Part shown: one piece after another, positions 52,782-61,519 of the stretch | How positions within the stretch are numbered: position 1 is the stretch's first letter | How the letters are laid out: every line of letters begins with the position of its first letter | NCBI RefSeq assembly: GCF_030817055.1 | Contig: NZ_JAUSYV010000001.1 | Coordinates: forward strand, 2,256,001-2,320,000 | Direction: 5' to 3' | DNA length: 64,000 nt | Source of the DNA: Bacillus sp. V2I10 | GTDB taxonomy: Bacteria; Bacillota; Bacilli; Bacillales; Bacillaceae | Made by a program: the position numbers and the translations under genes | Notes under the pieces: model-generated | Told to the model about the DNA's origin: nothing | Databases searched by the model: none | What the model saw: only the letters and a program-made list of their open reading frames with translations

Positions 52782-55700
52782 GTGATTTTCAAAAATAGTA
52801 AACTATTAGTCTTAGCTTCAATACTACTGTTGAGTAGTTTGTTTTCTCAACAGGTTATATTAGCAGCAGAAGAATCGACAGTAGGTAATGACGAACACCT
52901 TTTAGCACACTACCCTTTAATTGAAGATATTAAAGATGTTTCAGGTAACGAAAAACATGGAGAAGCTGTTGGGAATATCACCTTTACAGATGGTTTAACT
53001 TTACCTGGTGGAACGAATAGCAATACAAATTACGTTAAGTTACCAGATGGATTGTTTGATAATCAAGATAGCTTAACTATTTCTACGTGGCTGAAAAGTA
53101 ATACAGGTAGTGGAAATTATTCTGCATTGTTTTTCGGAACACCGGCAAATGCAAGTGGAGTTCCTGGGGATTATTGGTTATTCAATCCAACCAATCCAAG
53201 TGGCAAATTTAAATCGGTATTTACCAACTCTTTAAACAGCAGTGCCCCTTGGAGTACTGAAGTGGGGGTTACATCCACAAATACAACAGCTAACAATGGG
53301 AAGTGGACCCACTATACAACAGTGATCACACCTACCTCTGTGACAGGATACATCAATGGGAAGAAGATTGGCACTGTAAATAAAACGAGAACAACAAGTG
53401 ATTTTGGTACTGGATTAAATGCATATATAGGGAGATCTAATTATTTAAATGACCATACGTTTGCAGGTTCCTACCAAGATCTACGTATCTATGGTAAAGC
53501 ATTAGACGATATGAATGTAGGTAACGTATATGAGGAGTCTGTTAGCCAGTTATCACTACAACAAGACAAAGAAAATCTTACTTTGGGTAATACTTCCGCA
53601 GTTGTAGGTAATTTGACCTTACCTGCCACGGGAAGTAATGGTTCGACCATCTCATGGAAGTCTAGTAATGAAAGTATCATTTCAAATACTGGTGTCATTA
53701 CATTAAGTGATGAAGAACAGACAGCAAAATTAACAGCAACTCTTGAAATAAATGGTTACAAAGCCACAAAAGAATTTACTGTAACTCTTGTTTCTTTAGC
53801 CAATGTTATTGAAACGATTGGAAATAAGTTATTCATTCCATATGTACTTACAGAGGATGATGAGTTACCTACTACTAGTGGCCTAACGTCTATTTCATGG
53901 GAAAGCAGTGATATGTCGGTTATTGACAAAGATGGGAACATTCATTCACCTACAGAAGGCATGAAGGAAGTCTCATTAACTGCAACGATTTCTTATAAAG
54001 ACCAACAAATAAAAAAAGAATTCCATGTAAAAGTGATTGAATCATCTGCATCTTATATTCTAAGCTATCATCGTGCTGGTGGCAGTGTTGTCACAGATGC
54101 TATGCACATGGGTTATAGTGAAGATGGAGAGAGCTATACTGCTCTAAATAATAATACGGGTGTATTATTTGCAAATGCTGATTTTAATGCTGGGAGTGCA
54201 AAAGAAGGTTTAACAAAAAAATTAGTGAATCCCTACACTTTTAGAATGAAGGACGGAAATTTTGGTGTAATTGCTACTAGATCCACCAAGGGTGGTTCTC
54301 AAAGCCAAGCTGAAAAGTCATCTATTTTATTATTTAAATCAGAAGATTTAATTTCATATGAAGAAGTAGGTTTAATATCATTAAACACAAATGAAACAGT
54401 CGTTAAGCCAATTGTTGAATATGACCCTTCTTCAGATAAGTATCGTATTGAATGGAAAACTTCAACTGGAAAGAGCTACTATAATACAACACAAGATTTT
54501 ATGACTGTTAGTGAGCCAAAAGAAGGAGCTAAGATTCGAATAAATGAAGTAAATACAAATATTGATAATTCAATTCCTAGTAATCGCATTGTAGTTACAA
54601 AGGTAGAAGCTAAAGTAATTACAAATAAGCTAGCAAAGGTAACCAATACGAGTGTTTCGAACATTGAGGTTAACGTGGAAAACAATCAAGAATTTACGTT
54701 TGATGATCTCAAAAATATGAAAGTTACTGCTTCTTATAGTGATGGATCAAAAGCAGATAAAGTAGTGAATTGGAGTGAGGAGCAGTTTAATCAAATTGAT
54801 TTTAGCGAGTCAGGTACTTATACAGTTAGCGGAACTGTAAAACAAACAAATTATCCAAAAGAGATGATAAAAGGATATGCAGACCCAGGTGTCATTAAGT
54901 ATAACGGTAAATATTATTTAATCGCTACTAATGAAAGCGGTTTTACTTCTCTAGATGTTCGGGAAGCTGACACAATATTAGGCTTAAAAGATTCACCAGT
55001 TAATACAATATTCAACCGTAATCCATCAGGAGAGTTATCTGGTTCTCTATGGGCACCTGAATTCCATACCATTAATGGTGATTTATATGTATTCTTTGCT
55101 GGCGGCAGTCCGCATTGGTATACCGTTCAATCTTATGTAATGAAGTTAAAGGATGGTGGAAATCCAATCTCACCATCAGACTGGGAAACACCAAAAAGGG
55201 TACTCAAAAAAGATGGTGAATTCCTTTCAACATCAGGTCTTACTTATGACATGACCTATTTAGAGCATAAAAATGAACATTATGTCATTTATAATTATGG
55301 AGGTCCGGCGGGAACTCCGGATGAAATTTCTACCCTTTTAATTGCGAAAATTAATCCTGAAGAGCCATGGAAGTTAACGACCGATCCTGTTGTTATAAAC
55401 AAACCTAATTATGGATGGGAGCGTCTGACAACAGAAGTAGTAGAAGGATCATTTGTCCTAAAACATGGAGATAAGGTATATCTCACATATTCAGCTTCAG
55501 GAGTAGATACTACCTATTCTATAGGTTTGTTAACAGCAAATGAAGATAGTGATTTATTAGACCCTGCATCCTGGACGAAAAATAGTTATCCGCTTCTAAA
55601 CTCAGAATCTGTACCTGGAGAATATGGACCAGGGCATAATTCATATACACTAGATGAGTATGGAAATTTGGTTAACATTTATCACACGATGCCTGCTGGG

Positions 55701-56588
55701 GGCGGTCAACGAAATGTATCTGCAAGAATAGTACATTGGGCAGCTGATGGTACACCTGTTTTAGATATGATACCTGAAAGAGAGATTCTTCCTGAAAATA
55801 GAACGGTTACTGCTACCATAATTGTAGGGGAACCAGAACAAAAAGATACAGAAAGTCCAGTAGGTCACTTTACCATTAATTCTGGCGAGGAATACACAAA
55901 TGAGTCAATTGTTACCTTATCACTTGAAGCTACCGATGACAGTAGTGGAGTTCATCAAGTTCGCTATTCAACTGACGCAACAGAATGGACAGAATGGGAA
56001 GCGTATACAACACCAAAAGAATTTACGTTACCATCTGGTGATGGTGAGAAGACAGTATATGTTGAATTTAAAGATCAAGCTGGAAATGTCAGTGAAACAT
56101 ACCAACAAAAAATCATATTAGATACTACTGCTCCTGTAATCGAATTTAAGGGTCATCAAGATTCTTATACAATCGATTCGTCTATTAAGATTTCTTGCAA
56201 TATAGTCGATGAGTTGTCAGGAGTAGCTTCTAAAGAATGTCCAAGTGTTGAAGGACCAGCATATAGCTTTGAGGTAGGAGTCAATAAGGTTTCTGCTGCA
56301 GCAACTGATAAAGCTGGTAATAAAGCAGGAATCGACATTCAATTTCTAGTAGCAGTTGACTATGATAGCTTAAGTCGATTAACTGAAGCATTTGTAACAG
56401 ATAAAGGCATTTCTAATTCATTAACCAACAAGCTTCATACTGCAAAAGAGTCGTCGGTTAAAGGGAATGAAAAGGCAATGAATGGCCAAATTCAAGCCTA
56501 TAAACATCATCTGAATGCCCAAATTGGTAAATCATTGACTGAGAAACAGGCAAAATTATTAATATCTTTAGTAGATCATATTAAATAA
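52782..56588 (+). CDS. Secreted GH43 enzyme with a second, decayed propeller
   Basis: The 1268-residue protein starts at GTG 52782 behind GGGGAGG. Signal peptide ends near VILA-AE. Order: LamG domain (about 38-250), two atrophied Ig domains (about 255-415), a partial GH43-like segment (about 420-600) in which the expected RDP reads LVNPYTF so the catalytic Asp is Asn, an Ig-like Big_4 domain (about 620-690), a full GH43 propeller (about 697-995; Asp701 in YADPGV, Asp823 in LTYDMTY, Glu888 in VVEGSF), then the shared 245-residue module with FIMAH end (1022-1268). One active site is expected, probably an arabinofuranosidase. The decayed unit may bind substrate. Confidence 0.9.
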   Translation: MIFKNSKLLVLASILLLSSLFSQQVILAAEESTVGNDEHLLAHYPLIEDIKDVSGNEKHGEAVGNITFTDGLTLPGGTNSNTNYVKLPDGLFDNQDSLTISTWLKSNTGSGNYSALFFGTPANASGVPGDYWLFNPTNPSGKFKSVFTNSLNSSAPWSTEVGVTSTNTTANNGKWTHYTTVITPTSVTGYINGKKIGTVNKTRTTSDFGTGLNAYIGRSNYLNDHTFAGSYQDLRIYGKALDDMNVGNVYEESVSQLSLQQDKENLTLGNTSAVVGNLTLPATGSNGSTISWKSSNESIISNTGVITLSDEEQTAKLTATLEINGYKATKEFTVTLVSLANVIETIGNKLFIPYVLTEDDELPTTSGLTSISWESSDMSVIDKDGNIHSPTEGMKEVSLTATISYKDQQIKKEFHVKVIESSASYILSYHRAGGSVVTDAMHMGYSEDGESYTALNNNTGVLFANADFNAGSAKEGLTKKLVNPYTFRMKDGNFGVIATRSTKGGSQSQAEKSSILLFKSEDLISYEEVGLISLNTNETVVKPIVEYDPSSDKYRIEWKTSTGKSYYNTTQDFMTVSEPKEGAKIRINEVNTNIDNSIPSNRIVVTKVEAKVITNKLAKVTNTSVSNIEVNVENNQEFTFDDLKNMKVTASYSDGSKADKVVNWSEEQFNQIDFSESGTYTVSGTVKQTNYPKEMIKGYADPGVIKYNGKYYLIATNESGFTSLDVREADTILGLKDSPVNTIFNRNPSGELSGSLWAPEFHTINGDLYVFFAGGSPHWYTVQSYVMKLKDGGNPISPSDWETPKRVLKKDGEFLSTSGLTYDMTYLEHKNEHYVIYNYGGPAGTPDEISTLLIAKINPEEPWKLTTDPVVINKPNYGWERLTTEVVEGSFVLKHGDKVYLTYSASGVDTTYSIGLLTANEDSDLLDPASWTKNSYPLLNSESVPGEYGPGHNSYTLDEYGNLVNIYHTMPAGGGQRNVSARIVHWAADGTPVLDMIPEREILPENRTVTATIIVGEPEQKDTESPVGHFTINSGEEYTNESIVTLSLEATDDSSGVHQVRYSTDATEWTEWEAYTTPKEFTLPSGDGEKTVYVEFKDQAGNVSETYQQKIILDTTAPVIEFKGHQDSYTIDSSIKISCNIVDELSGVASKECPSVEGPAYSFEVGVNKVSAAATDKAGNKAGIDIQFLVAVDYDSLSRLTEAFVTDKGISNSLTNKLHTAKESSVKGNEKAMNGQIQAYKHHLNAQIGKSLTEKQAKLLISLVDHIK

Positions 56589-56592
56589 ATTA

Positions 56593-56627
56593 AAAAAGTT
56601 CAGGATTTGGAATCCTGAACTTTTTAA
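56593..56627 (+). terminator. Strong terminator after the second GH43 gene
   Basis: AAAAGTTCAGGATT pairs perfectly with AATCCTGAACTTTT across a 3-base loop, with flanking A- and T-runs. Confidence 0.9.
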
Positions 56628-56720
56628 TGGGGATTTTTTTCATTTTCAGGAGTTTAGGAGAAAAATAATGCAATTTTTAAAAAGAATTTGAAGTTTAAAA
56701 TAGTCTAAGATTAATAAAGA

Positions 56721-56786
56721 CAAAATGAATTTACAATTTTTTCGAAAGTTATTCCATTCACCTATAGTGTGTAAACGCTTTATAAT
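56721..56786 (+). promoter_or_regulatory. Shared 66-bp promoter module, copy 3 (with cre-like site)
   Basis: Ungapped match to the modules at 37039 and 47613, ending TGTAAACGCTTTATAAT with -10 at 56781-56786. It begins the importer operon and lies after a strong terminator, so this is a true operon start. Confidence 0.85.
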
Positions 56787-56845
56787 CAGATTATACAAAT
56801 TCAAAAAAATTAAAAAATTGTAGGAAGAAGGGGAGGTTTCATATT

Positions 56846-57862
56846 ATGAAAAAGTTAGTTAAAGGCAAAATGATTTTACTTCTTATGATGGCACTTATGC
56901 TCTTATTATCAGCATGTAGCTCATCTGGTACAGGGGGGCAAACAGAATCTGGTGCTAGTTCAGGAGATTCTAAGTCTAGTGATAAGTTAGTAATAGGTTT
57001 TTCACAAGTCGGTGCTGAAAGTGAATGGAGAACAGCAAACACGAAGTCAATGCAAGAAGCCATTAAAGCTGCAGGTCATGAATTAAAATTTTCAGATGCC
57101 CAACAAAAACAAGAAAATCAAATTAAGGCCATTCGTTCGTTCATCGCCCAAAAAGTAGATGCAATTGTCTTCTCTCCAGTTGTTGAAACAGGATTTGAAA
57201 CGGTGTTACAAGAAGCAAAGGATGCAGGGATTCCAGTATTTCTTGCAGACCGTTCTGTTGATATTGAAGATGACTCACTTTGGGTAACGTTTTTAGGTTC
57301 AGACTTTGTTGAAGAAGGTAGAAAAGCTGCGAATTGGTTAGTGGAAGAAACTAAGGATGAAGAAGGCGATGTTAATATCGTTGAGCTTCAAGGTACAGTA
57401 GGTTCAGCACCAGCTATTGACCGTAAAGAAGGGTTTGAAGAAGTAATCAAAGATCACCCAAATCTTAAAATCATCAAATCTCAAACAGGTGACTTCACAC
57501 GTGCAAAAGGAAAAGAGGTAATGGAAGCGTTCTTAAAATCAGATGGAGACAACATTGATGTTTTATACGCTCATAACGATGATATGGCAATTGGTGCGAT
57601 TCAAGCAATTGAAGAGTACGGATTAAAACCAGGTGAAGATATTAAAATCATTGGTGTTGATGCAGTAAAAGGTGCATTCGAAGCAATGGCAGCAGGTAAA
57701 ATGAACGTAACAGTTGAGTGTAACCCATTGTTTGGTCCGCAAATGGTCGATTTAATTGAAGCACATTTAGCTGGTGAAGAGATTGAAAAGCGTGTAGCTG
57801 TAGAAGAAAGCATGTATACAATGGATCAAGCTGAGGAATTACTCCCAACACGAGAGTATTAA
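56846..57862 (+). CDS. Sugar-binding lipoprotein of ABC transporter (YtfQ-like), copy 2
   Basis: The 338-residue protein starts at ATG 56846, with GGGGAGG about 10 bases before. Lipobox LLSACSS gives Cys24. The mature part differs from the protein at 37174 by only about a dozen scattered residues (for example FLADRSV for FLSDRSV, VLYAHNDD for VLYSHNDD), and the genes stay close at the DNA level even in third positions. It heads the importer operon, so it is the transport partner of the permeases. The ribose-type fold and its YtfQ-like segments point to a furanose sugar ligand such as arabinofuranose or galactofuranose. Confidence 0.94.
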   Translation: MKKLVKGKMILLLMMALMLLLSACSSSGTGGQTESGASSGDSKSSDKLVIGFSQVGAESEWRTANTKSMQEAIKAAGHELKFSDAQQKQENQIKAIRSFIAQKVDAIVFSPVVETGFETVLQEAKDAGIPVFLADRSVDIEDDSLWVTFLGSDFVEEGRKAANWLVEETKDEEGDVNIVELQGTVGSAPAIDRKEGFEEVIKDHPNLKIIKSQTGDFTRAKGKEVMEAFLKSDGDNIDVLYAHNDDMAIGAIQAIEEYGLKPGEDIKIIGVDAVKGAFEAMAAGKMNVTVECNPLFGPQMVDLIEAHLAGEEIEKRVAVEESMYTMDQAEELLPTREY

Positions 57863-57886
57863 ACTAGGGAATAAAATAACAAATAA

Positions 57887-57934
57887 AGCCACTAGATAGG
57901 TAGTATATCCTTTACTATTAACTAACTAGTGGCT
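57887..57934 (+). other. Hairpin after binding-protein copy 2
   Basis: AGCCACTAG pairs with CTAGTGGCT. The stem matches the one after copy 1 but has no T-run here, so it may protect the upstream mRNA from decay and raise binding-protein output over the ATPase and permeases. Confidence 0.55.
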
Positions 57935-57965
57935 CTTAAAATAAGAGATTGTAGGAGGAGAAATT

Positions 57966-59480
57966 GTGAAGAAACAGACTCCGGTACTTATAATGGAAGG
58001 AATAACAAAGGAGTTCCCAGGAGTTAAAGCTTTATCAAATGTTCAGTTAAAACTATATCCTGGTGAGGTTCATGCATTGATGGGGGAGAATGGTGCAGGG
58101 AAGTCGACATTAATTAAAGTATTAACAGGTGTCTATACGTTTGATGAAGGTTCAGTAACTCTAGAAGGTAAATCCATTCGCGTTACAAATCCACTTGAAG
58201 CGCAAAACTTAGGAATTAGCACGGTATACCAAGAAGTGAATTTATGTACAAACTTATCAGTAGTAGAAAATATCTTTATTGGTCGAGAAATTACGAAAAG
58301 AGGCCGTCTCGATTGGAAAGAAATGACTAGACAGGCAAAAGAGTTATTGAAAACAAGACTAAACTTAAGTATCGATGTGACTAAGCTATTGTCATCCTAT
58401 TCTGTAGCAATCCAGCAAATGATAGCGATTGCGCGCTCCCTAAAAGTATCTGCAAAAGTACTCATTTTGGATGAACCAACATCAAGCCTTGATCAAAATG
58501 AGGTTAACCAATTGTTTAATGTAATTCGAAAATTAAAGCAAGAAGGCTTAGCAATTGTTTTTGTTAGTCACTTCCTTGATCAAATCTATGAAATTACAGA
58601 TCGACTAACGGTCTTACGTAATGGTACATGGATTGGTGAATATAAGACAAATGAAATTGAAAGACTTGAATTAGTTTCTAAGATGATTGGTAAAGACCTA
58701 AATGAGCTTAAAAGCGCAGAAAGAGGAACTAGTAGGAATGTATTTGATAAGAAAAAGATATTCTTGCAAGGAAATAACATTTCAAAAAAAGGTAAAATTG
58801 CCCCTTTTGATATCGATATTCATGAAGGTGAGATTGTCGGACTTGCAGGACTCCTTGGTTCAGGTAGAACGGAATTAGCAAGATTAATGTTTGGTGCAGA
58901 TAAAGCTGATACCGGTGAAATCAAAATAAATGGTAGTAAAACAAATCTTTCTTCCCCTAAACAAGCTATCTCCAATGGAGTCGCTTTTTGCTCTGAAAAC
59001 CGCAAAGCAGAGGGAATCATTGCTGACCTAACAATAAGAGAAAATATGATCCTAGCTATGCAAGGAATCCAAGGATGGTTTAAATATATTCCAAAGAAAA
59101 GGCAAATTGAAATTGCAGATGAATATATCAAACTATTGAATATAAATCCGCCAAATCCAGAGCAATTAATTAAAAATTTAAGTGGTGGAAATCAACAAAA
59201 GGTTTTGCTCGCTAGATGGTTGATTACGAACCCTAAATTATTAATTTTAGATGAACCTACAAGAGGAATTGATGTAGGAGCTAAAGCAGAAATTCAAAAA
59301 TTAATGCTTTCATTAAGTAAAGAAGGTATGTCGATTTTATTTGTTTCTTCTGAAATAGAAGAAGTGTTACGTACTTGTCGTAAAATTGCTGTCCTACGAG
59401 ATCATAAGAAAGTTTCCGAAATTGTGAATGATCAGCAAATTACACAAAAAGACATAATGAAGGCAATGGCTGGGGGATGA
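57966..59480 (+). CDS. Sugar ABC transporter ATPase, two domains (YtfR/RbsA-like)
   Basis: The 504-residue protein starts at GTG 57966 behind AGGAGGAG. Domain 1: Walker A GENGAGKST, Walker B VLILDEPTSSLD, and a signature that reads SSYSVAIQQM in place of LSxGxxQ. Domain 2: Walker A changed to GLLGSGRTEL, signature LSGGNQQKVLLARWL and Walker B LLILDEPTRGID. This asymmetric double ATPase is typical of the ribose/galactofuranose class of importers. The gene ends one base before the GTG that precedes the first permease start, so translation is coupled. Confidence 0.95.
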   Translation: MKKQTPVLIMEGITKEFPGVKALSNVQLKLYPGEVHALMGENGAGKSTLIKVLTGVYTFDEGSVTLEGKSIRVTNPLEAQNLGISTVYQEVNLCTNLSVVENIFIGREITKRGRLDWKEMTRQAKELLKTRLNLSIDVTKLLSSYSVAIQQMIAIARSLKVSAKVLILDEPTSSLDQNEVNQLFNVIRKLKQEGLAIVFVSHFLDQIYEITDRLTVLRNGTWIGEYKTNEIERLELVSKMIGKDLNELKSAERGTSRNVFDKKKIFLQGNNISKKGKIAPFDIDIHEGEIVGLAGLLGSGRTELARLMFGADKADTGEIKINGSKTNLSSPKQAISNGVAFCSENRKAEGIIADLTIRENMILAMQGIQGWFKYIPKKRQIEIADEYIKLLNINPPNPEQLIKNLSGGNQQKVLLARWLITNPKLLILDEPTRGIDVGAKAEIQKLMLSLSKEGMSILFVSSEIEEVLRTCRKIAVLRDHKKVSEIVNDQQITQKDIMKAMAGG

Positions 59481-59484
59481 CGTG

Positions 59485-60507
59485 ATGAAATCAAAATTAT
59501 TTTGGCCAATAGTCATTTTATTAATCATTCTATTAATCAATCTTTTTTTTGATAAAAACTTCTTTTCAATTGAAGTGAAAAATGGCTATTTAACTGGTAG
59601 TCTAATAGACATTCTTAATCGAGGGGCTCCATTGTTATTGGTTTCTATTGGAATGACTCTTGTAATTGCTACAAAAGGAGTTGATCTCGGAGTTGGTTCC
59701 GTCATAGCAATGGCTGGTGCCGTAGGTGCTATGACAGTAAGTGGTGCAAGTGGAGATAGTTTAGTGCCACTATTTACTGCAATTGGTTTAGTTATTGGTA
59801 TCTCTGTATTAACTGGTATATGGAATGGTGTACTTGTTTCCAGAATTGGGGTTCAACCAATCGTTGCAACATTGATCCTCATGGTTGCAGGTCGTGGTAT
59901 TGCACAATTAATTACAGATGGTCAAATAATGACAGTATATTATGATCCATATACGTTCATTGGCGGTGGATACCTGTTAATGCTACCTTTTTCAATCTTT
60001 ATCGTAGCTGCTGTGTTGGCAGTTGCTTCACTCTTAACTAGAAAAACAGCAATTGGGTTATTTATTGAATCAGTAGGTACTAACCCAGAAGCAAGCCGTC
60101 TTTCAGGAATAAATTCAAAAAATATTTTATTAATGGTTTACGTGTTTTCCGGATTATGTGCAGGAATCGCTGGCTTAATCTTAAGTTCAAATGTAGCAAG
60201 CGCAGATGGAAATAATGCTGGGCTATGGTATGAGTTGGATGCTATTCTAGCTGTAGTAATAGGAGGAACATCATTGAATGGTGGTAGATTTCACTTGATG
60301 GGAACAGTCATTGGTGCTCTTATCATTCAAAGTTTAACCACTACTATTTATTCTATTGGAATTGCTCCAGAAATAAACCTTGTCGTAAAAGCAATTGTAG
60401 TATTAATTGTTTGTCTTTTGCAATCACCTGAGTTTAGAACGAAAGTATTTGGTGTTTTTGCTGCGAAAAAAACAGAAAAGAAAAGTGAGGGAGTGTCGGT
60501 ATCATGA
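59485..60507 (+). CDS. Sugar ABC transporter permease 1 (YtfT-like)
   Basis: I start at ATG 59485, 8 bases after GGGGG (59472); a GTG sits just before it. About 340 residues with 8-10 membrane helices. RbsC-class marks are GAPLLLVSIGMTLVIATKGV followed by DLGVGSVIAMAGAV, GIGVQPIVATLIL-like loop (SRIGVQPIVATLILMV), and the coupling region GTNPEASRLSGI. It pairs with the next gene to form a heterodimeric channel, as in the YtfT-YjfF systems. Overlaps the next gene by 4 bases. Confidence 0.94.
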   Translation: MKSKLFWPIVILLIILLINLFFDKNFFSIEVKNGYLTGSLIDILNRGAPLLLVSIGMTLVIATKGVDLGVGSVIAMAGAVGAMTVSGASGDSLVPLFTAIGLVIGISVLTGIWNGVLVSRIGVQPIVATLILMVAGRGIAQLITDGQIMTVYYDPYTFIGGGYLLMLPFSIFIVAAVLAVASLLTRKTAIGLFIESVGTNPEASRLSGINSKNILLMVYVFSGLCAGIAGLILSSNVASADGNNAGLWYELDAILAVVIGGTSLNGGRFHLMGTVIGALIIQSLTTTIYSIGIAPEINLVVKAIVVLIVCLLQSPEFRTKVFGVFAAKKTEKKSEGVSVS

Positions 60508-61499
60508 CGAATAAATTACAATTAGATTCTAAACATCTCCCTTTAATAGCAACAATCGGATTGTTTATCGTGATGTTTATTTTTGGCTCACTTAGATATA
60601 CTGGATTTTTTTCAACACAAGTTTTTCTTAATTTGTTTATTGATAACGCATTCTTGATCGTTGTTGCAGTGGGAATGACATTTGTTATTTTATCAGGGGG
60701 AATTGATCTCTCTGTTGGTTCCATCATTGCGTTAACAAGTATGGTAGCAGCCAGTCTTACAATGAATACCCAACTATCACCAGCCCTTGTTATTCCAATA
60801 AGTCTACTTGTCGGTACAGTACTTGGTTTTTGTATGGGATGCCTGATTCAATATTTTAATTTACAACCATTTATCGTTACACTTGCAGGAATGTTTCTTG
60901 CTAGAGGGCTATGTTATCTAATTAGTGTTGAATCAATTACGATCGACCATAAATTTTTTAGTTTTATGGCTAGTACTCGAATCCCAGTTGGTGGAGGGAA
61001 TTTTATTTCCATAAGTGTAATAATCGCTATGCTAGTAGTAATTGCAGCAATTTTTGTTGCTCACTTCTCTAAATTTGGACGTAATGTTTATGCATTAGGT
61101 GGAAGTGAACAATCTGCATTATTAATGGGACTACCTGTAAGGAAAACAAAAATTTTAATTTATACAGTTAGTGGTTTTTGTTCATCCCTTGCTGGCATAA
61201 TTTTCACTTTTTATATGTTATCAGGATATGGACTTCATGCAAACGGTCTAGAGCTTGATACGATAGCGGCTGTTGTAATTGGTGGTACATTGCTCACAGG
61301 TGGTGCAGGATATGTAGCAGGTAGTGTTGTTGGGGTACTTATTTTAGGTATTATCCAAACCGTTATCGTATTTGAGGGAACGTTAAGCTCTTGGTGGACA
61401 AAGATTGCAATTGGAACATTATTATTATTGTTTATTGTATTGCAAAGAGTAATAGTAGCTAGAAGTAAGACGAATCAAACATCAGTATCGTCACACTAA
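60504..61499 (+). CDS. Sugar ABC transporter permease 2 (YjfF-like)
   Basis: The 331-residue protein starts at ATG 60504 within the ATGA overlap with permease 1. About 8-10 membrane helices; family marks are FVILSGGIDLSVGSIIALTS, LQPFIVTLAGMFLARGLCYL and the coupling loop YALGGSEQSALLMGLPVRKT. Two different permeases per importer are the mark of the YtfQRT-YjfF type and separate it from the single-permease ribose system. The next gene, a secreted GH43, starts 20 bases on and is probably in the same operon. Confidence 0.94.
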   Translation: MTNKLQLDSKHLPLIATIGLFIVMFIFGSLRYTGFFSTQVFLNLFIDNAFLIVVAVGMTFVILSGGIDLSVGSIIALTSMVAASLTMNTQLSPALVIPISLLVGTVLGFCMGCLIQYFNLQPFIVTLAGMFLARGLCYLISVESITIDHKFFSFMASTRIPVGGGNFISISVIIAMLVVIAAIFVAHFSKFGRNVYALGGSEQSALLMGLPVRKTKILIYTVSGFCSSLAGIIFTFYMLSGYGLHANGLELDTIAAVVIGGTLLTGGAGYVAGSVVGVLILGIIQTVIVFEGTLSSWWTKIAIGTLLLLFIVLQRVIVARSKTNQTSVSSH

Positions 61500-61519
61500 T
61501 ATAGTAAAGGAGTGAAAAA

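Noticed and set aside
56839..57063. Minus-strand frame present at both binding-protein genes
   Set aside because: It is the shadow of two near-identical sense genes, so its conservation only reflects the duplication.
37174..61499. Plain ribose importer (Rbs system)
   Set aside because: Two different permeases and YtfQ-like binding-protein segments fit the furanose-sugar YtfQRT-YjfF type better, and no rbsK/rbsD gene is near.
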